Positions 44,737 to 56,010 of a stretch of DNA of 64,000 bases are shown piece after piece. This stretch comes from Actinomycetales bacterium SN12 (GTDB lineage Bacteria > Actinomycetota > Actinomycetes > Actinomycetales > Microbacteriaceae). How positions within the stretch are numbered: the stretch's first letter is position 1; each line of letters opens with the position of its first letter. The notes beneath the pieces are model-generated. The model did no database searches, was not told the origin of the DNA, and saw only the letters and a list, made by a program, of their open reading frames with translations. The stretch is taken from assembly GCA_002837415.1 (NCBI GenBank), contig PJCV01000001.1:248001-312000 (forward strand). Reading direction: 5' to 3'. The position numbers and the translations under genes are program-made.

Positions 44737-46896
44737 ATGGCCGACACGATCAACGAGCAGTACGCCGGCGTCGACTTCACGCCCCTCTCCGCCCTCGCCG
44801 ACGGCGAGGTCGTCACGCACTCCCCCGTTCGCGACATCCGCCTCGCCTCGGGCAAGGTGCTCGCCCTCATCACCCTCGACAACGGCCGCGACCACACCCG
44901 GCCGAACACGCTGGGGCCCGCGACGCTCACCGAGCTCGGCGAGACGCTGGCGTCGCTGAAGGCGCGCGCCGCCGCAGGAGAGATCCAGGCGGTCGGCATC
45001 ACCGGCAAGCAGTACATCCTGGCTGCCGGCGCGGACCTCTCCGACATCAGCCGGCTCGGCTCGAAGGACAACGCCCGCCTGATCGCGCAGCTCGGACACA
45101 AGGTGCTCGGCTCGCTGTCAGAGCTCGGCGTGCCCTCGTTCGCCTTCGTGAACGGGCTGGCGCTGGGCGGGGGCATGGAGATCGCGCTGAACTCCACCTA
45201 CCGCACCGTCGACGCGTCCGCCGCGGCGCTCGCGCTGCCCGAGGTCTTCCTCGGCATCATCCCCGGCTGGGGCGGCGCCTACCTGGTGCCCAACCTCATC
45301 GGCATCGAGAAGGCCCTCGAGGTCGTCGTCTCCAACCCGCTCAAGCAGAACCGCATGCTCAAGCCGCAGCAGGCATTCGAGCTGGGTCTGATGGATGCCA
45401 TCTTCCCGGCATCCACCTTCCTCGAGAGCTCGCTGGCCTGGGCAGACGCGGTGCTCGGCGGCAGGAAGGTCGAGCGCAAGAACGAGCCGGGCAGGATCGA
45501 GCGCACGGTCAAGTGGCCCATCGCGATCAAGACGGCCGGCGGCATGCTCGAGTCGAAGATCGGCACGATGCCCCGCTCGCCCTACGTCGCCCTCGACCTG
45601 CTCGAGAAGGCGAAGAGCGGCACGAAGGCCGAGGGCTTCGCGCGTGAGGATGAGGCACTCGCAGAGCTCGTCACCGGCGATCAGTTCGCCGCGTCGATGT
45701 ACGCCTTCGACCTCGTGCAGAAGCGCGCCAAGCGCCCCGTCGGCGCTCCCGACAAGGCGCTCGCGAAGAAGGTCACCAAGGTCGGCATCATCGGTGCGGG
45801 CCTGATGGCCAGCCAGTTCGCGCTGCTGTTCGTGCGCAAGCTGCAGGTGCCGGTGCTGATCACCGACCTCGACCAGGCGCGTGTCGACAAGGGCGTGTCG
45901 TACATCCACGACGAGATCGGCAAGCTCGAGCAGAAGGGTCGCCTCGACGGCGACACCGCGAACAAGCTGCGCTCGCTGGTCACCGGCACCACGGACAAGA
46001 CCCAGTACGCGGACTGCGACTTCGTTATCGAGGCCGTGTTCGAGGAGGTCGGCGTCAAGCAGCAGGTGTTCGGCGAGATCGAGAAGATCATCGCCGACGA
46101 CGCGATCCTCGCGACGAACACGTCATCGCTGTCGGTGGAGGAGATCGGCTCGAAGCTCGCCCACCCGGAGCGACTGGTCGGCTTCCACTTCTTCAATCCG
46201 GTCGCGGTCATGCCGCTGATCGAGATCGTGAAGACCCCGCACACCGCAGAGGCCGCGCTGTCGACCGCGTTCGTCGTCGCGAAGGGCCTGGGCAAGAACG
46301 CGGTCCTGACCGCGGACGCTCCCGGCTTCGTCGTGAACCGTCTGCTGGCGAAGGTCATGGGCGAGGCGGCACGCGCCGTCTACGAGGGCACCCCGATCGC
46401 GGACGTCGAGCGCGCCTTCGGCCCGCTCGGCCTGCCGATGGGTCCGTTCCAGCTGATCGACCTCGTCGGCTGGAAGGTCGCAGCCCACGTGCAGGACACC
46501 ATGGTGCGTCACTTCCCCGATCGGTTCTACGCGAACGAGAACTTCCATGCTCTCGCCGAGCTGGACGCCGTCGTCGAGAAGGACAAGGGCGGGCGCGTCA
46601 CCGGCTGGACCAAGAGCGCCGAGAAGGTGCTCAAGGGACATGTCGGCAGCTCCCCCGCATCCGCCGACACGATTCTGCAGCGCGTGCAGGACGGGCTCGC
46701 TCAGGAGATCCGTCTCATGCTGGACGAGGGCGTCGTACCCGAGGTCGAGGACATCGATCTCTGCCTGATCCTCGGCGCTGGATGGCCGTTCATCGATGGC
46801 GGCGCGTCGCCGTACCTCGACCGCGAGGGTGCATCGGAGCGGGTGTTCGGCGGCACGTTCCACAACCCGCCGATCCGCGGCATCGCGCAGAGCTGA
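44737..46896 (+). CDS. fadB: Multifunctional enoyl-CoA hydratase/3-hydroxyacyl-CoA dehydrogenase
   Basis: 719 residues. The crotonase half (1-330) has both acidic residues, in LALGGGMEIALNS and LPEVFLGIIPGWGG. The dehydrogenase half has the NAD site VGIIGAGLMASQFAL near 350, and FHFFNPVAVMPLIEIV with the catalytic His. A C-terminal 3HCDH domain with GLPMGPFQLIDLVGW ends it. ATG 44737 fits the family N-terminus; longer frames overlap the thiolase gene. GAGGAAG lies upstream. Confidence 0.95.
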   Translation: MADTINEQYAGVDFTPLSALADGEVVTHSPVRDIRLASGKVLALITLDNGRDHTRPNTLGPATLTELGETLASLKARAAAGEIQAVGITGKQYILAAGADLSDISRLGSKDNARLIAQLGHKVLGSLSELGVPSFAFVNGLALGGGMEIALNSTYRTVDASAAALALPEVFLGIIPGWGGAYLVPNLIGIEKALEVVVSNPLKQNRMLKPQQAFELGLMDAIFPASTFLESSLAWADAVLGGRKVERKNEPGRIERTVKWPIAIKTAGGMLESKIGTMPRSPYVALDLLEKAKSGTKAEGFAREDEALAELVTGDQFAASMYAFDLVQKRAKRPVGAPDKALAKKVTKVGIIGAGLMASQFALLFVRKLQVPVLITDLDQARVDKGVSYIHDEIGKLEQKGRLDGDTANKLRSLVTGTTDKTQYADCDFVIEAVFEEVGVKQQVFGEIEKIIADDAILATNTSSLSVEEIGSKLAHPERLVGFHFFNPVAVMPLIEIVKTPHTAEAALSTAFVVAKGLGKNAVLTADAPGFVVNRLLAKVMGEAARAVYEGTPIADVERAFGPLGLPMGPFQLIDLVGWKVAAHVQDTMVRHFPDRFYANENFHALAELDAVVEKDKGGRVTGWTKSAEKVLKGHVGSSPASADTILQRVQDGLAQEIRLMLDEGVVPEVEDIDLCLILGAGWPFIDGGASPYLDREGASERVFGGTFHNPPIRGIAQS

Positions 46897-46908
46897 CGCT
46901 CAGTGCAC

Positions 46909-46936
46909 AGGGGTCGCACCTTCGGGTGCGGCCCCT
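46909..46936. terminator. Bidirectional terminator between fadB and dxs
   Basis: AGGGGTCGCACC-TTCG-GGTGCGGCCCCT, 12 pairs with one G-T wobble and a UUCG-type tetraloop, between convergent genes. Confidence 0.8.
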
Positions 46937-46962
46937 GCTGGCATTCCGGCCGGATGCCGAGC

Positions 46963-48906
46963 TCAGCGGCTCTCGTGCAGCGGGAGCTCGATCGCGCCGG
47001 TCTGGCCCGGAGCCTTCGCCACGGGGATCCGGGTGCCGCTCACCTGCGCGACGATGTCGGCCGTGATCTTCTCGGCCGTGAGTCCGGCATCCTCCAGGAT
47101 CTGCTCCCGGGTCGCATGCTGGAGGAACTCGTCCGGCACGCCGAGCTCGTCGACGCCGGTGTCGATCCCCGCCTCACGCAGCACCTGACGCACACGGGTG
47201 CCGATGCCGCCGGCGCGGATGCCGTCCTCCAGGGTGATCACGAGACGATGCCGTGCCGCCAGCGAGACGACCGAGGGCTGCACGGGCACGGCCCACCTGG
47301 GGTCGATCACCGTCGCGCCGATGCCGCGGGCGCCCAGCCGCGCGGCGATGTCGACCGCCACCTCGGCGAACGAGCCGATCGCGACGATCAGCACGTCCTC
47401 CTCGTCGGCGCGGGCGAGCACATCGGTGCCGTCCTCGAGGCGCTCGATCGCGGTGATCGGGTCGGGCACCTCGCCCTTGGGATAGCGGACCACGGTCGGT
47501 GCGTCGTCGATGGCGACGGCTTCGGCGAGGGACTCGCTCAGCCGCAGAGCGTCGCGCGGGGCGGCGATCCGGATGCCAGGCACCATCTGCAGCATCGCGA
47601 GATCCCACACGCCGTTGTGGCTCGGACCGTCCGGGCCGGTCACGCCGGCGCGGTCGAGCACGAAGGTCACACCGGCGCGATGCAGGGCGACATCCATCAG
47701 CACCTGATCGAAAGCGCGGTTCATGAAGGTGGCGTAGATCGCCACCACGGGGTGCAGGCCTCCGAATGCGAGTCCTGCGGCGGAGGCGACGGCATGCTGC
47801 TCGGCGATGCCGACGTCGTACACGCGGTCGGGGAACCGCTCGGCGAAGGCGGCGAGTCCGGTCGGGCGCAGCATGGCCGCGGTCATCGCGATGACCCGGT
47901 CGTCGCGACCGCCGATCTCGACGAGAGCATCCGAGAAGACCGAGGTCCACGAGGTGCCCGACGAGGACGACAGCGCGCCGCCCGTCTTCGGGTCGATCCG
48001 ACCCACGGCATGGAACTGGTCGGCCACATCGTCGAGGGCGGGCTGGTAGCCGCGACCCTTCTCGGTGATCGCGTGCACGATGACCGGGGCGCCGTAGTCC
48101 TTGGCGTAGCGCAGCGTCTCGATGAGCGCGTTCACGTCGTGACCGTCGACCGGACCGAGGTATTTGATGTCGAGGTTGGAGTACAGGGCGACGTTGTTCG
48201 CGAATCGGGAGAGGAAGCCGTGCGTGCCGCCGCGCACGCCGCGGAAGACGGCACGCCCGAGCGGACCGAAGGCGCGGAACAGCCGGTCGGATTTCCGGTG
48301 CATCTCGCGGTACATGCCCGCGGTGCGCACGCGGTTGAGATAGCGGGACATGCCGCCGATCGTGGGCGCGTAGGAACGGCCGTTGTCGTTCACGACGATG
48401 ACGAGGTTGCGCTCGTTGTCGTCGCTGATGTTGTTCAGCGCCTCCCAGGTCATCCCGCCGGTGAGGGCGCCGTCTCCGACGACCGCGACCACGTGTCGGT
48501 CCCCGCGGCCGGTCGCCGTGAGAGCCCGCGAGATGCCGTCGGCCCAGCTCAGCGAGCTCGACGCATGCGAGGACTCCACGACGTCGTGCACGCTCTCGGA
48601 CCGCTGCGGGTAGCCGGCGAGGCCGCCGCGCGAGCGGAGCTTCATGAAGTCCTGACGACCGGTGAGCAGCTTGTGGACGTACGACTGGTGTCCGGTGTCG
48701 AAGATGATCGGGTCATCGGGAGAGGAGAACACCCGGTGCAGAGCGATCGTGAGCTCCACCACGCCCAGATTCGGGCCGAGGTGCCCGCCGGTGCGAGCGA
48801 CGTTCTCGACCAGGAATGCTCGGACCTCGGCCGCCAGCTCGACCAGTTCCCCGCTGGAGAGTCGATCGAGATCTCGGGGGCCGGTGATGCTCGGCAGGAT
48901 CGGCAT
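46963..48906 (-). CDS. dxs: 1-deoxy-D-xylulose-5-phosphate synthase
   Basis: 647 residues. First step of the MEP isoprenoid pathway, TPP dependent. Seen are FDTGHQSYVHKLLTGR, the TPP motif GDGALTGGMTWEALNN, GPVDGHD and the transketolase pyrimidine domain with DVGIAEQHAVASAAG. The ATG at 48906 begins MPILPSITGPRDL with GGAAGGA upstream; a longer frame exists but lacks homology. A TAGAAT -10 at 48961-48966 gives a leader of about 50 bases. Confidence 0.97.
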   Translation of the reverse strand: MPILPSITGPRDLDRLSSGELVELAAEVRAFLVENVARTGGHLGPNLGVVELTIALHRVFSSPDDPIIFDTGHQSYVHKLLTGRQDFMKLRSRGGLAGYPQRSESVHDVVESSHASSSLSWADGISRALTATGRGDRHVVAVVGDGALTGGMTWEALNNISDDNERNLVIVVNDNGRSYAPTIGGMSRYLNRVRTAGMYREMHRKSDRLFRAFGPLGRAVFRGVRGGTHGFLSRFANNVALYSNLDIKYLGPVDGHDVNALIETLRYAKDYGAPVIVHAITEKGRGYQPALDDVADQFHAVGRIDPKTGGALSSSSGTSWTSVFSDALVEIGGRDDRVIAMTAAMLRPTGLAAFAERFPDRVYDVGIAEQHAVASAAGLAFGGLHPVVAIYATFMNRAFDQVLMDVALHRAGVTFVLDRAGVTGPDGPSHNGVWDLAMLQMVPGIRIAAPRDALRLSESLAEAVAIDDAPTVVRYPKGEVPDPITAIERLEDGTDVLARADEEDVLIVAIGSFAEVAVDIAARLGARGIGATVIDPRWAVPVQPSVVSLAARHRLVITLEDGIRAGGIGTRVRQVLREAGIDTGVDELGVPDEFLQHATREQILEDAGLTAEKITADIVAQVSGTRIPVAKAPGQTGAIELPLHESR

Positions 48907-48960
48907 AAACGTCCTTCCGCGACGTTGATCGCCCGCCGGAGAAGGCGCGCGCATCGGAAC

Positions 48961-48966
48961 ATTCTA
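48961..48966 (-). promoter_or_regulatory. -10 element (TAGAAT) for dxs
   Basis: TAGAAT on minus, 54 bases before the dxs ATG. The -35 region is not distinct. Confidence 0.45.
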
Positions 48967-49021
48967 TCTCGCGATGCTCGAGAGGCTCGGTGGCCCGCGC
49001 ATCGAGAGCTGACGCGGGATG

Positions 49022-49061
49022 CGACAGGGGCCCGGATGCCGAAGCATCCGGGCCCCTGTCG
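49022..49061. terminator. Terminator hairpin after acn
   Basis: An 18-base-pair perfect stem (49022-49039 with 49044-49061) around CGAA, just beyond the acn stop. Confidence 0.85.
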
Positions 49062-49068
49062 ACTCGGG

Positions 49069-51930
<2,862 letters not shown>

Positions 51931-52056
51931 GAATCCGTCTCCTTCTGAATCGGATGGGAGCGACAGGCGCTTCCATCTTGCTCGCCGAGTGAGCGCCACG
52001 GCTAGCAAGGCCTGCCTTACCAGTCTGCGCCGGACGACCGCTCGGCGGAATGAGCA

Positions 52057-52080
52057 ATTTATCTTGACGTCAAGATAAAT
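52057..52080. promoter_or_regulatory. Perfect 24-bp palindrome upstream of acn
   Basis: Two uninterrupted 12-base half-sites, ATTTATCTTGAC and its complement, in an AT-rich patch unlike its surroundings. The core TCTTGA-CG-TCAAGA resembles winged-helix (MarR-type) operators. The cognate regulator is not in this window. Confidence 0.65.
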
Positions 52081-52106
52081 CTACCAGACCGGGTGTCTGT
52101 CGGCGG

Positions 52107-52859
52107 CTACTCGGCGCGCCGGTACAGCGCGCGGACGACGAGCCAGGTGACCGCGACCATGGGCGCGAAGAGAGGCAATCCCATGACCAGCTTGAGCGTG
52201 CCGAGAAGCGTCACCTGATCGGTCAGGTAAAGCGGGAGCTGCACCGACAGGCGCAGCAGGAAGAGCGCGCCCCAGGCGAGCCCCAGCCAGAAGAAGGCGC
52301 GGCGCTTGCGGCGGTCCTCGCGCCATGCGGTGCCCTCGCCCATCAGGAAGCCGACCGCGAGTCCGATGATCGACCAGCCGATGAGGGCGGCGACGACCAT
52401 CGCCGTGCCGTAGAGGGCGTTCGTGATCAGACCGGGGACGAAGTTGTCGGCCCCGCGCCCCGTCCACAGCGCCAGGCCTGCCGCCGCGCCGGCGGCGACC
52501 AGACCGCCGACAGCCGCAGCGGGCGGCGACTTCTGCACGAGACGGATGATGGTGAACACCGCGGCGATCCCGACCGACACCCCGAGGGACAGCAGCAGGG
52601 GGTCGGGGCGGAGAGTGAAGAGGATCACGAATGCGAGGCTGGGGAGCACCGACTCGATGATCCCGCGCCAGCCGCCCATCGCACTCCAGACGATCCGCTG
52701 GGTGCTCTCTTCTGTCTCCGAGCTCAGGCCGGCGCGGCGGGCGGCACCGCTGAGTGCGGCGCCGAAGACCTCCGACGCCGACGGCTCCGCGGAGCCGGCC
52801 GGCTCCGACGCCGGGCGCGACGGCGTGGGCGTGTCGTCTCGATCGTCTGTCTGCGTCAC
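52107..52859 (-). CDS. DUF3159 family membrane protein
   Basis: 250 residues. A charged Ser/Pro-rich N-terminus of about 60 residues, then six hydrophobic segments with MGGWRGIIESVLPSLAFVILF and GWSIIGLAVGFLMGEGTAWREDRRKRR. Actinobacterial family of unknown function. Coupled to DUF3710 by a four-base overlap; the dut-DUF3710-DUF3159 order is conserved. Confidence 0.9.
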   Translation of the reverse strand: MTQTDDRDDTPTPSRPASEPAGSAEPSASEVFGAALSGAARRAGLSSETEESTQRIVWSAMGGWRGIIESVLPSLAFVILFTLRPDPLLLSLGVSVGIAAVFTIIRLVQKSPPAAAVGGLVAAGAAAGLALWTGRGADNFVPGLITNALYGTAMVVAALIGWSIIGLAVGFLMGEGTAWREDRRKRRAFFWLGLAWGALFLLRLSVQLPLYLTDQVTLLGTLKLVMGLPLFAPMVAVTWLVVRALYRRAE

Positions 52860-53443
52860 GCCGATCCCGGCGTGGAGGGCATCTTCAGCGGGATCAGGTC
52901 ACGCGGCGGCATGGGGGTCGCGCCTCGCACGACGACGATCGAGCGGAACAGGTCTTCGACCTGCTCGGCAGCTGCGGGGTCGGAGGCCGCGTCGCCGCCG
53001 ATGACGCCGCGCAGGAACCACCGCGGTCCGTCGACGCCGACGAACCTCGCCAGGCGCATGCCCGAGCCCTCCGCAGCCGTCGCCGGCACCTCCGCGAGCA
53101 GCTCCTTGCCCAGCGTCCCCTCGCGCTCTTCGACCCGACCGCCCTGCGTGCGGATCTGGTCGCGCAGCTGCACGCGCGTCTCATCCCACAGACCGCGCGA
53201 GCGCGGGGCGGCGAACGGCTGCACCTGCAGCGAGGAGCCGGCGTAGTCGAGGCCCACGGCCACGATCCTCTTGCTCTGCTCCTCGACCTCGAGGCGCAGA
53301 TTCAGGCCCTCCCGCGGCAGCACCTTGATGCCGCCGAGGTCGATGTACGGGCGAACGGGGTTGGCCTCGCTGTCATCGAACGGGCCCGCGGTCGCCCGGT
53401 CGGCCGGTGCGGACTTCAGCGTGGGTTCGATCTCTTCAGTCAT
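52856..53443 (-). CDS. DUF3710 domain-containing protein
   Basis: 195 residues, soluble. Conserved parts are PYIDLGGIKVLPREGLNLRL, SSLQVQPFAAPRS and WFLRGVIGGDAA. Unknown function. It overlaps dut by four bases and DUF3159 by four bases, so all three are one translational unit. Confidence 0.9.
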   Translation of the reverse strand: MTEEIEPTLKSAPADRATAGPFDDSEANPVRPYIDLGGIKVLPREGLNLRLEVEEQSKRIVAVGLDYAGSSLQVQPFAAPRSRGLWDETRVQLRDQIRTQGGRVEEREGTLGKELLAEVPATAAEGSGMRLARFVGVDGPRWFLRGVIGGDAASDPAAAEQVEDLFRSIVVVRGATPMPPRDLIPLKMPSTPGSA

Positions 53444-53889
53444 TCGCTCTTTCCCTGGGTGTAGCCGGTCGACCCGAATCCGCCGTCACCGCGGACGCTG
53501 TCGGGCAGTTCGTCGACGGGCTCGAAACGCGCCTGCACGACGGGCATCACGATCAGCTGGGCGATCCGGTCGCCGACCGCCACATCGTACGCTTCCCTGC
53601 TGTCGGTGTTCAGCAGGCTGACCCTGATCTCGCCCCGATAGCCCGCGTCGACGGTGCCGGGCGAGTTGACCACGGTGATGCCGTGCTTGGCGGCGAGTCC
53701 GCTGCGCGGAACGACGAAAGCCGCATACCCCTCGGGCAGCGCGATGCGCACGCCCGTGCCGATCAGCGCCCGCTCACCCGGCTCGAGCCGGACCGCCTCG
53801 GTCGACACGAGATCGGCCCCGGCATCTCCGGGGTGCGCGTAGAACGGGACGTTCGCCGAGATAATGGGGACGGCAACGGAATGAGTCAC
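53440..53889 (-). CDS. dut: dUTP diphosphatase
   Basis: 149 residues. Hydrolyses dUTP to dUMP. All five motifs can be traced: HPGDAGADLVS (1), VPRSGLAAKHGI (2), PGTVDAGYRGEI (3), GDRIAQLIVMP (4) and RGDGGFGSTGY (5). GTG start at 53889 lies six bases after TAGCCT (53896-53901), which is within the first codons of the divergent DUF3093 gene. Confidence 0.96.
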   Translation of the reverse strand: MTHSVAVPIISANVPFYAHPGDAGADLVSTEAVRLEPGERALIGTGVRIALPEGYAAFVVPRSGLAAKHGITVVNSPGTVDAGYRGEIRVSLLNTDSREAYDVAVGDRIAQLIVMPVVQARFEPVDELPDSVRGDGGFGSTGYTQGKSE

Positions 53890-53892
53890 CCC

Positions 53893-54375
53893 ATGAGGCT
53901 AATGCAGAACATCCACCCCGACACGCGCGAGACCTATCGTGAGCGACTGGCCCCCGGCCTGTGGCTGCTGGTCATCATCGCCCTCGCCGGCCCGATGGTG
54001 TCGCTCGTGCTGACACCGCTCGATGCGAGTCTCGCGCTGATGGTCGGTGCGGTCGTCTCGCTCGTGCTGGTCACGCTGAGCATCGCCCTGTCCCCCACGA
54101 TCCGCGTGATCGACGGCGTGCTGCACGCGGGGCGTGCGCACATCGACGCGGTCTGGCTGGGCGAGCCCCTCGAGTTCACTGGGGAGGATGCCAGGGCCCG
54201 GCGCACGCACCAGATCGCCAGGGACGGCTGGAACCTGCTCCGAGGCGGCATCGACGGCGTCGTCGTCGTACCCGTCACCGATCCAGACGATCCGGTGAAC
54301 AGCTGGACGATCTCCTCGCGCACGCCCGACCGGCTCGCGGCGGCGATCAGGGCGGCGCGCGCGCAGCGCCGCTGA
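53893..54375 (+). CDS. DUF3093 domain-containing membrane protein
   Basis: 160 residues from ATG 53893; ATG 53902 (MQNIHPDTRE) is an alternative. Two hydrophobic helices near 23-65, after YRERLAPGLWLLV, then a soluble half with WLGEPLEFTGEDARA and PDDPVNSWTISSR. Conserved actinobacterial family, unknown function, usually next to dut as here. Its start codon is three bases from the divergent dut start. A GATAAT at 53860-53865 is a candidate -10. Confidence 0.88.
   Translation: MRLMQNIHPDTRETYRERLAPGLWLLVIIALAGPMVSLVLTPLDASLALMVGAVVSLVLVTLSIALSPTIRVIDGVLHAGRAHIDAVWLGEPLEFTGEDARARRTHQIARDGWNLLRGGIDGVVVVPVTDPDDPVNSWTISSRTPDRLAAAIRAARAQRR
53896..53901 (-). promoter_or_regulatory. -10 element (TAGCCT) for leaderless dut
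   Basis: TAGCCT on minus, six bases, then the dut GTG. It overlaps codons 2-3 of the opposite gene. Confidence 0.5.
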
Positions 54376-54391
54376 CGAGCTGGAACGCAGA

Positions 54392-54422
54392 ACGCGCCCC
54401 GAGCCATGAGGCCGGGGCGCGT
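54392..54422. terminator. Bidirectional terminator between DUF3093 and DUF4193 genes
   Basis: acgcgccccg pairs with cggggcgcgt around an 11-base loop between convergent stops. Confidence 0.75.
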
Positions 54423-54434
54423 GCGTGTCGGTGG

Positions 54435-54728
54435 TCAGGCGGCGCATTCCTTGCAGATCGGGCCGTCCGCGCCGTCGTGGTCGAGCTGCGAGCGGTGCTT
54501 CACGAGGAAGCAGCTCATGCAGGTGAACTCGTCCTGCTGCGCGGGCAGCACGACGACATCGAGTTCCATGTCGGAGAGGTCGGCGCCGGGAAGCTCGAAC
54601 CCCGTGGGGTTGTCCGAGTCCTCGACATCGCCGGCGCCGGACTGGGTGCTCGGCACGCGCTCCTTGAGGGCTTCGATCGACTCTGAGTCGTCTTCGCTCT
54701 TGCGAGGGGCGTCGTAATCGGTTGCCAT
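54435..54728 (-). CDS. DUF4193 zinc-ribbon protein
   Basis: 97 residues beginning MATDYDAPRKSEDDSESIEAL. The acidic N-terminal half leads to a zinc ribbon with FTCMSCFLVKHRSQL and PICKECAA. This matches the actinobacterial DUF4193 family of unknown function. ATG 54728 has GGAGAA upstream; the longer open frame is not supported. Confidence 0.92.
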   Translation of the reverse strand: MATDYDAPRKSEDDSESIEALKERVPSTQSGAGDVEDSDNPTGFELPGADLSDMELDVVVLPAQQDEFTCMSCFLVKHRSQLDHDGADGPICKECAA

Positions 54729-54939
54729 GCGGTGATTCTCCACTTCCGTGGTGCGTGTGATCGTGGGGTGGGGGGATCCGATTTCGGGTGATCGGCGGGC
54801 CATAGTTTGCACGACTGCGCACCATTTAGCAAATGCCGGTCGGCCCGGTCGGGAAAACTCGCGGCACGCCCGCGATATTCCCCGCGCGATCAGGGTGCGC
54901 GTGACACCATGAACGCACACCCATCAGAGGGGCATTGGC
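54729..54939. other. Divergent intergenic region between DUF4193 and sepH
   Basis: 211 bases, locally AT-richer (tttagcaaatg, aaaactcg, gatattc). It must hold both promoters, but I cannot assign -10 and -35 hexamers with confidence. No hairpin or repeat of note. Confidence 0.4.
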
Positions 54940-55980
54940 ATGGAAAACGTCACCATCGTCGGAACGGAAGCGGGAGTCCTCGTCCTCGCGACCGAGTCCG
55001 GGCAGCGCTTCGCGCTCCCCATCGACGACGTCCTGCATCGCGAGGTGCGTCGAGCGACCCGCGAGGCGGAGCCCGCACCGGCACGGCTGGCCGCGAGCCC
55101 GCGCGACATCCAGGCGCAGATCCGCGCCGGGCTGTCTGCCGTCGAGGTCGCCGCGCTGCTCGGTGTGAGCGAGTCCGATGTGGCGCGCTTCGAGGGACCG
55201 GTGCTCGCCGAGCGCGAGCACATCGTCAACCAGGCACTCGCGGTGCCGGTGCTGATCGGCAGCGAGGTCGAGCCCGACGCGCAGCCCACCTTCGGCACGG
55301 CCGTGCGCGCCAAGCTGGCCGACCTCGCCGCGTCCGACGAGCGCTGGGCCAGCTGGAAGGACGAGTCCGGCTGGATGGTGAAGCTCGAGTTCACGGCGAA
55401 CGAGGTGGCCCACGACGCTCGCTGGACGTTCGACCCGCGCCGCAGCACGCTGTCTCCGATGAACGCCGACGCCGCCCAGCTCTCCCGGCAGGGCTCGCTT
55501 CCCGAGGGGCTCATCCCGCGACTGCGAGCCGTGGACGGGGAGCGCGTCTCGCCGTACAAGGACGACAGCCGTTTCGATTCGGGTGCGTTCGGCCCGCGGC
55601 TGCTTCCGCAGCCGGAAGAGGGCGAGGATGCCCCTGTGGCCGAGCACTCCAGCGCCGCGGTTCAGGATGCCGCCGCCCGCCGCGCTCCTGACGAGCACCG
55701 CACGAGCTCGGAGACCGCGGACCTGCTCGAGGCGCTGCGTCGCCGTCGGGGTCAGCGCGAATCGGCACCGCTGTTCGACGAGGGGCACGACGACGAGGCA
55801 TCGCCGATCGCGCTGTTCGACGCACTCGACGAACCCGACGAAGAGCCCGCCGAGGCGAAGCCCGACGACACGAAGACCGCTCCCGAGCCCGCCGCCGAGC
55901 AGCCCAGCGGGCGACGGAAGCGTCGCAACGCGATGCCCTCCTGGGACGAGATCGTGTTCGGAGCGCGCACCGACGAGTGA
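54940..55980 (+). CDS. sepH: Septation protein SepH
   Basis: 346 residues. In Streptomyces and mycobacteria SepH binds FtsZ and promotes Z-ring assembly. The N-terminal DUF3071 domain (1-180) includes LPIDDVLHREVRRA and a helix-turn-helix-like IQAQIRAGLSAVEVAALLGVSESDVARFEGPV. The C-terminal half is acidic and disordered and ends in MPSWDEIVFGARTD, the conserved C-terminal motif. ATG 54940. Confidence 0.93.
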   Translation: MENVTIVGTEAGVLVLATESGQRFALPIDDVLHREVRRATREAEPAPARLAASPRDIQAQIRAGLSAVEVAALLGVSESDVARFEGPVLAEREHIVNQALAVPVLIGSEVEPDAQPTFGTAVRAKLADLAASDERWASWKDESGWMVKLEFTANEVAHDARWTFDPRRSTLSPMNADAAQLSRQGSLPEGLIPRLRAVDGERVSPYKDDSRFDSGAFGPRLLPQPEEGEDAPVAEHSSAAVQDAAARRAPDEHRTSSETADLLEALRRRRGQRESAPLFDEGHDDEASPIALFDALDEPDEEPAEAKPDDTKTAPEPAAEQPSGRRKRRNAMPSWDEIVFGARTDE

Positions 55981-56004
55981 CCCTTCGACAGGCTCAGGGA
56001 CCCA
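55981..56004 (+). repeat. Dispersed repeat copy between convergent genes
   Basis: cccttcgacaggctcaggg then accca, starting at the base after the sepH stop codon. Confidence 0.75.
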
Positions 56005-56010
56005 ACCGCC

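Noticed and set aside
52004..52020. DtxR/IdeR iron box near acn (GCAAGGC-CT-GCCTTAC)
   Set aside because: An imperfect repeat that matches the 19-bp consensus at only about ten positions with a frame shift in the half-sites. Too weak to claim.
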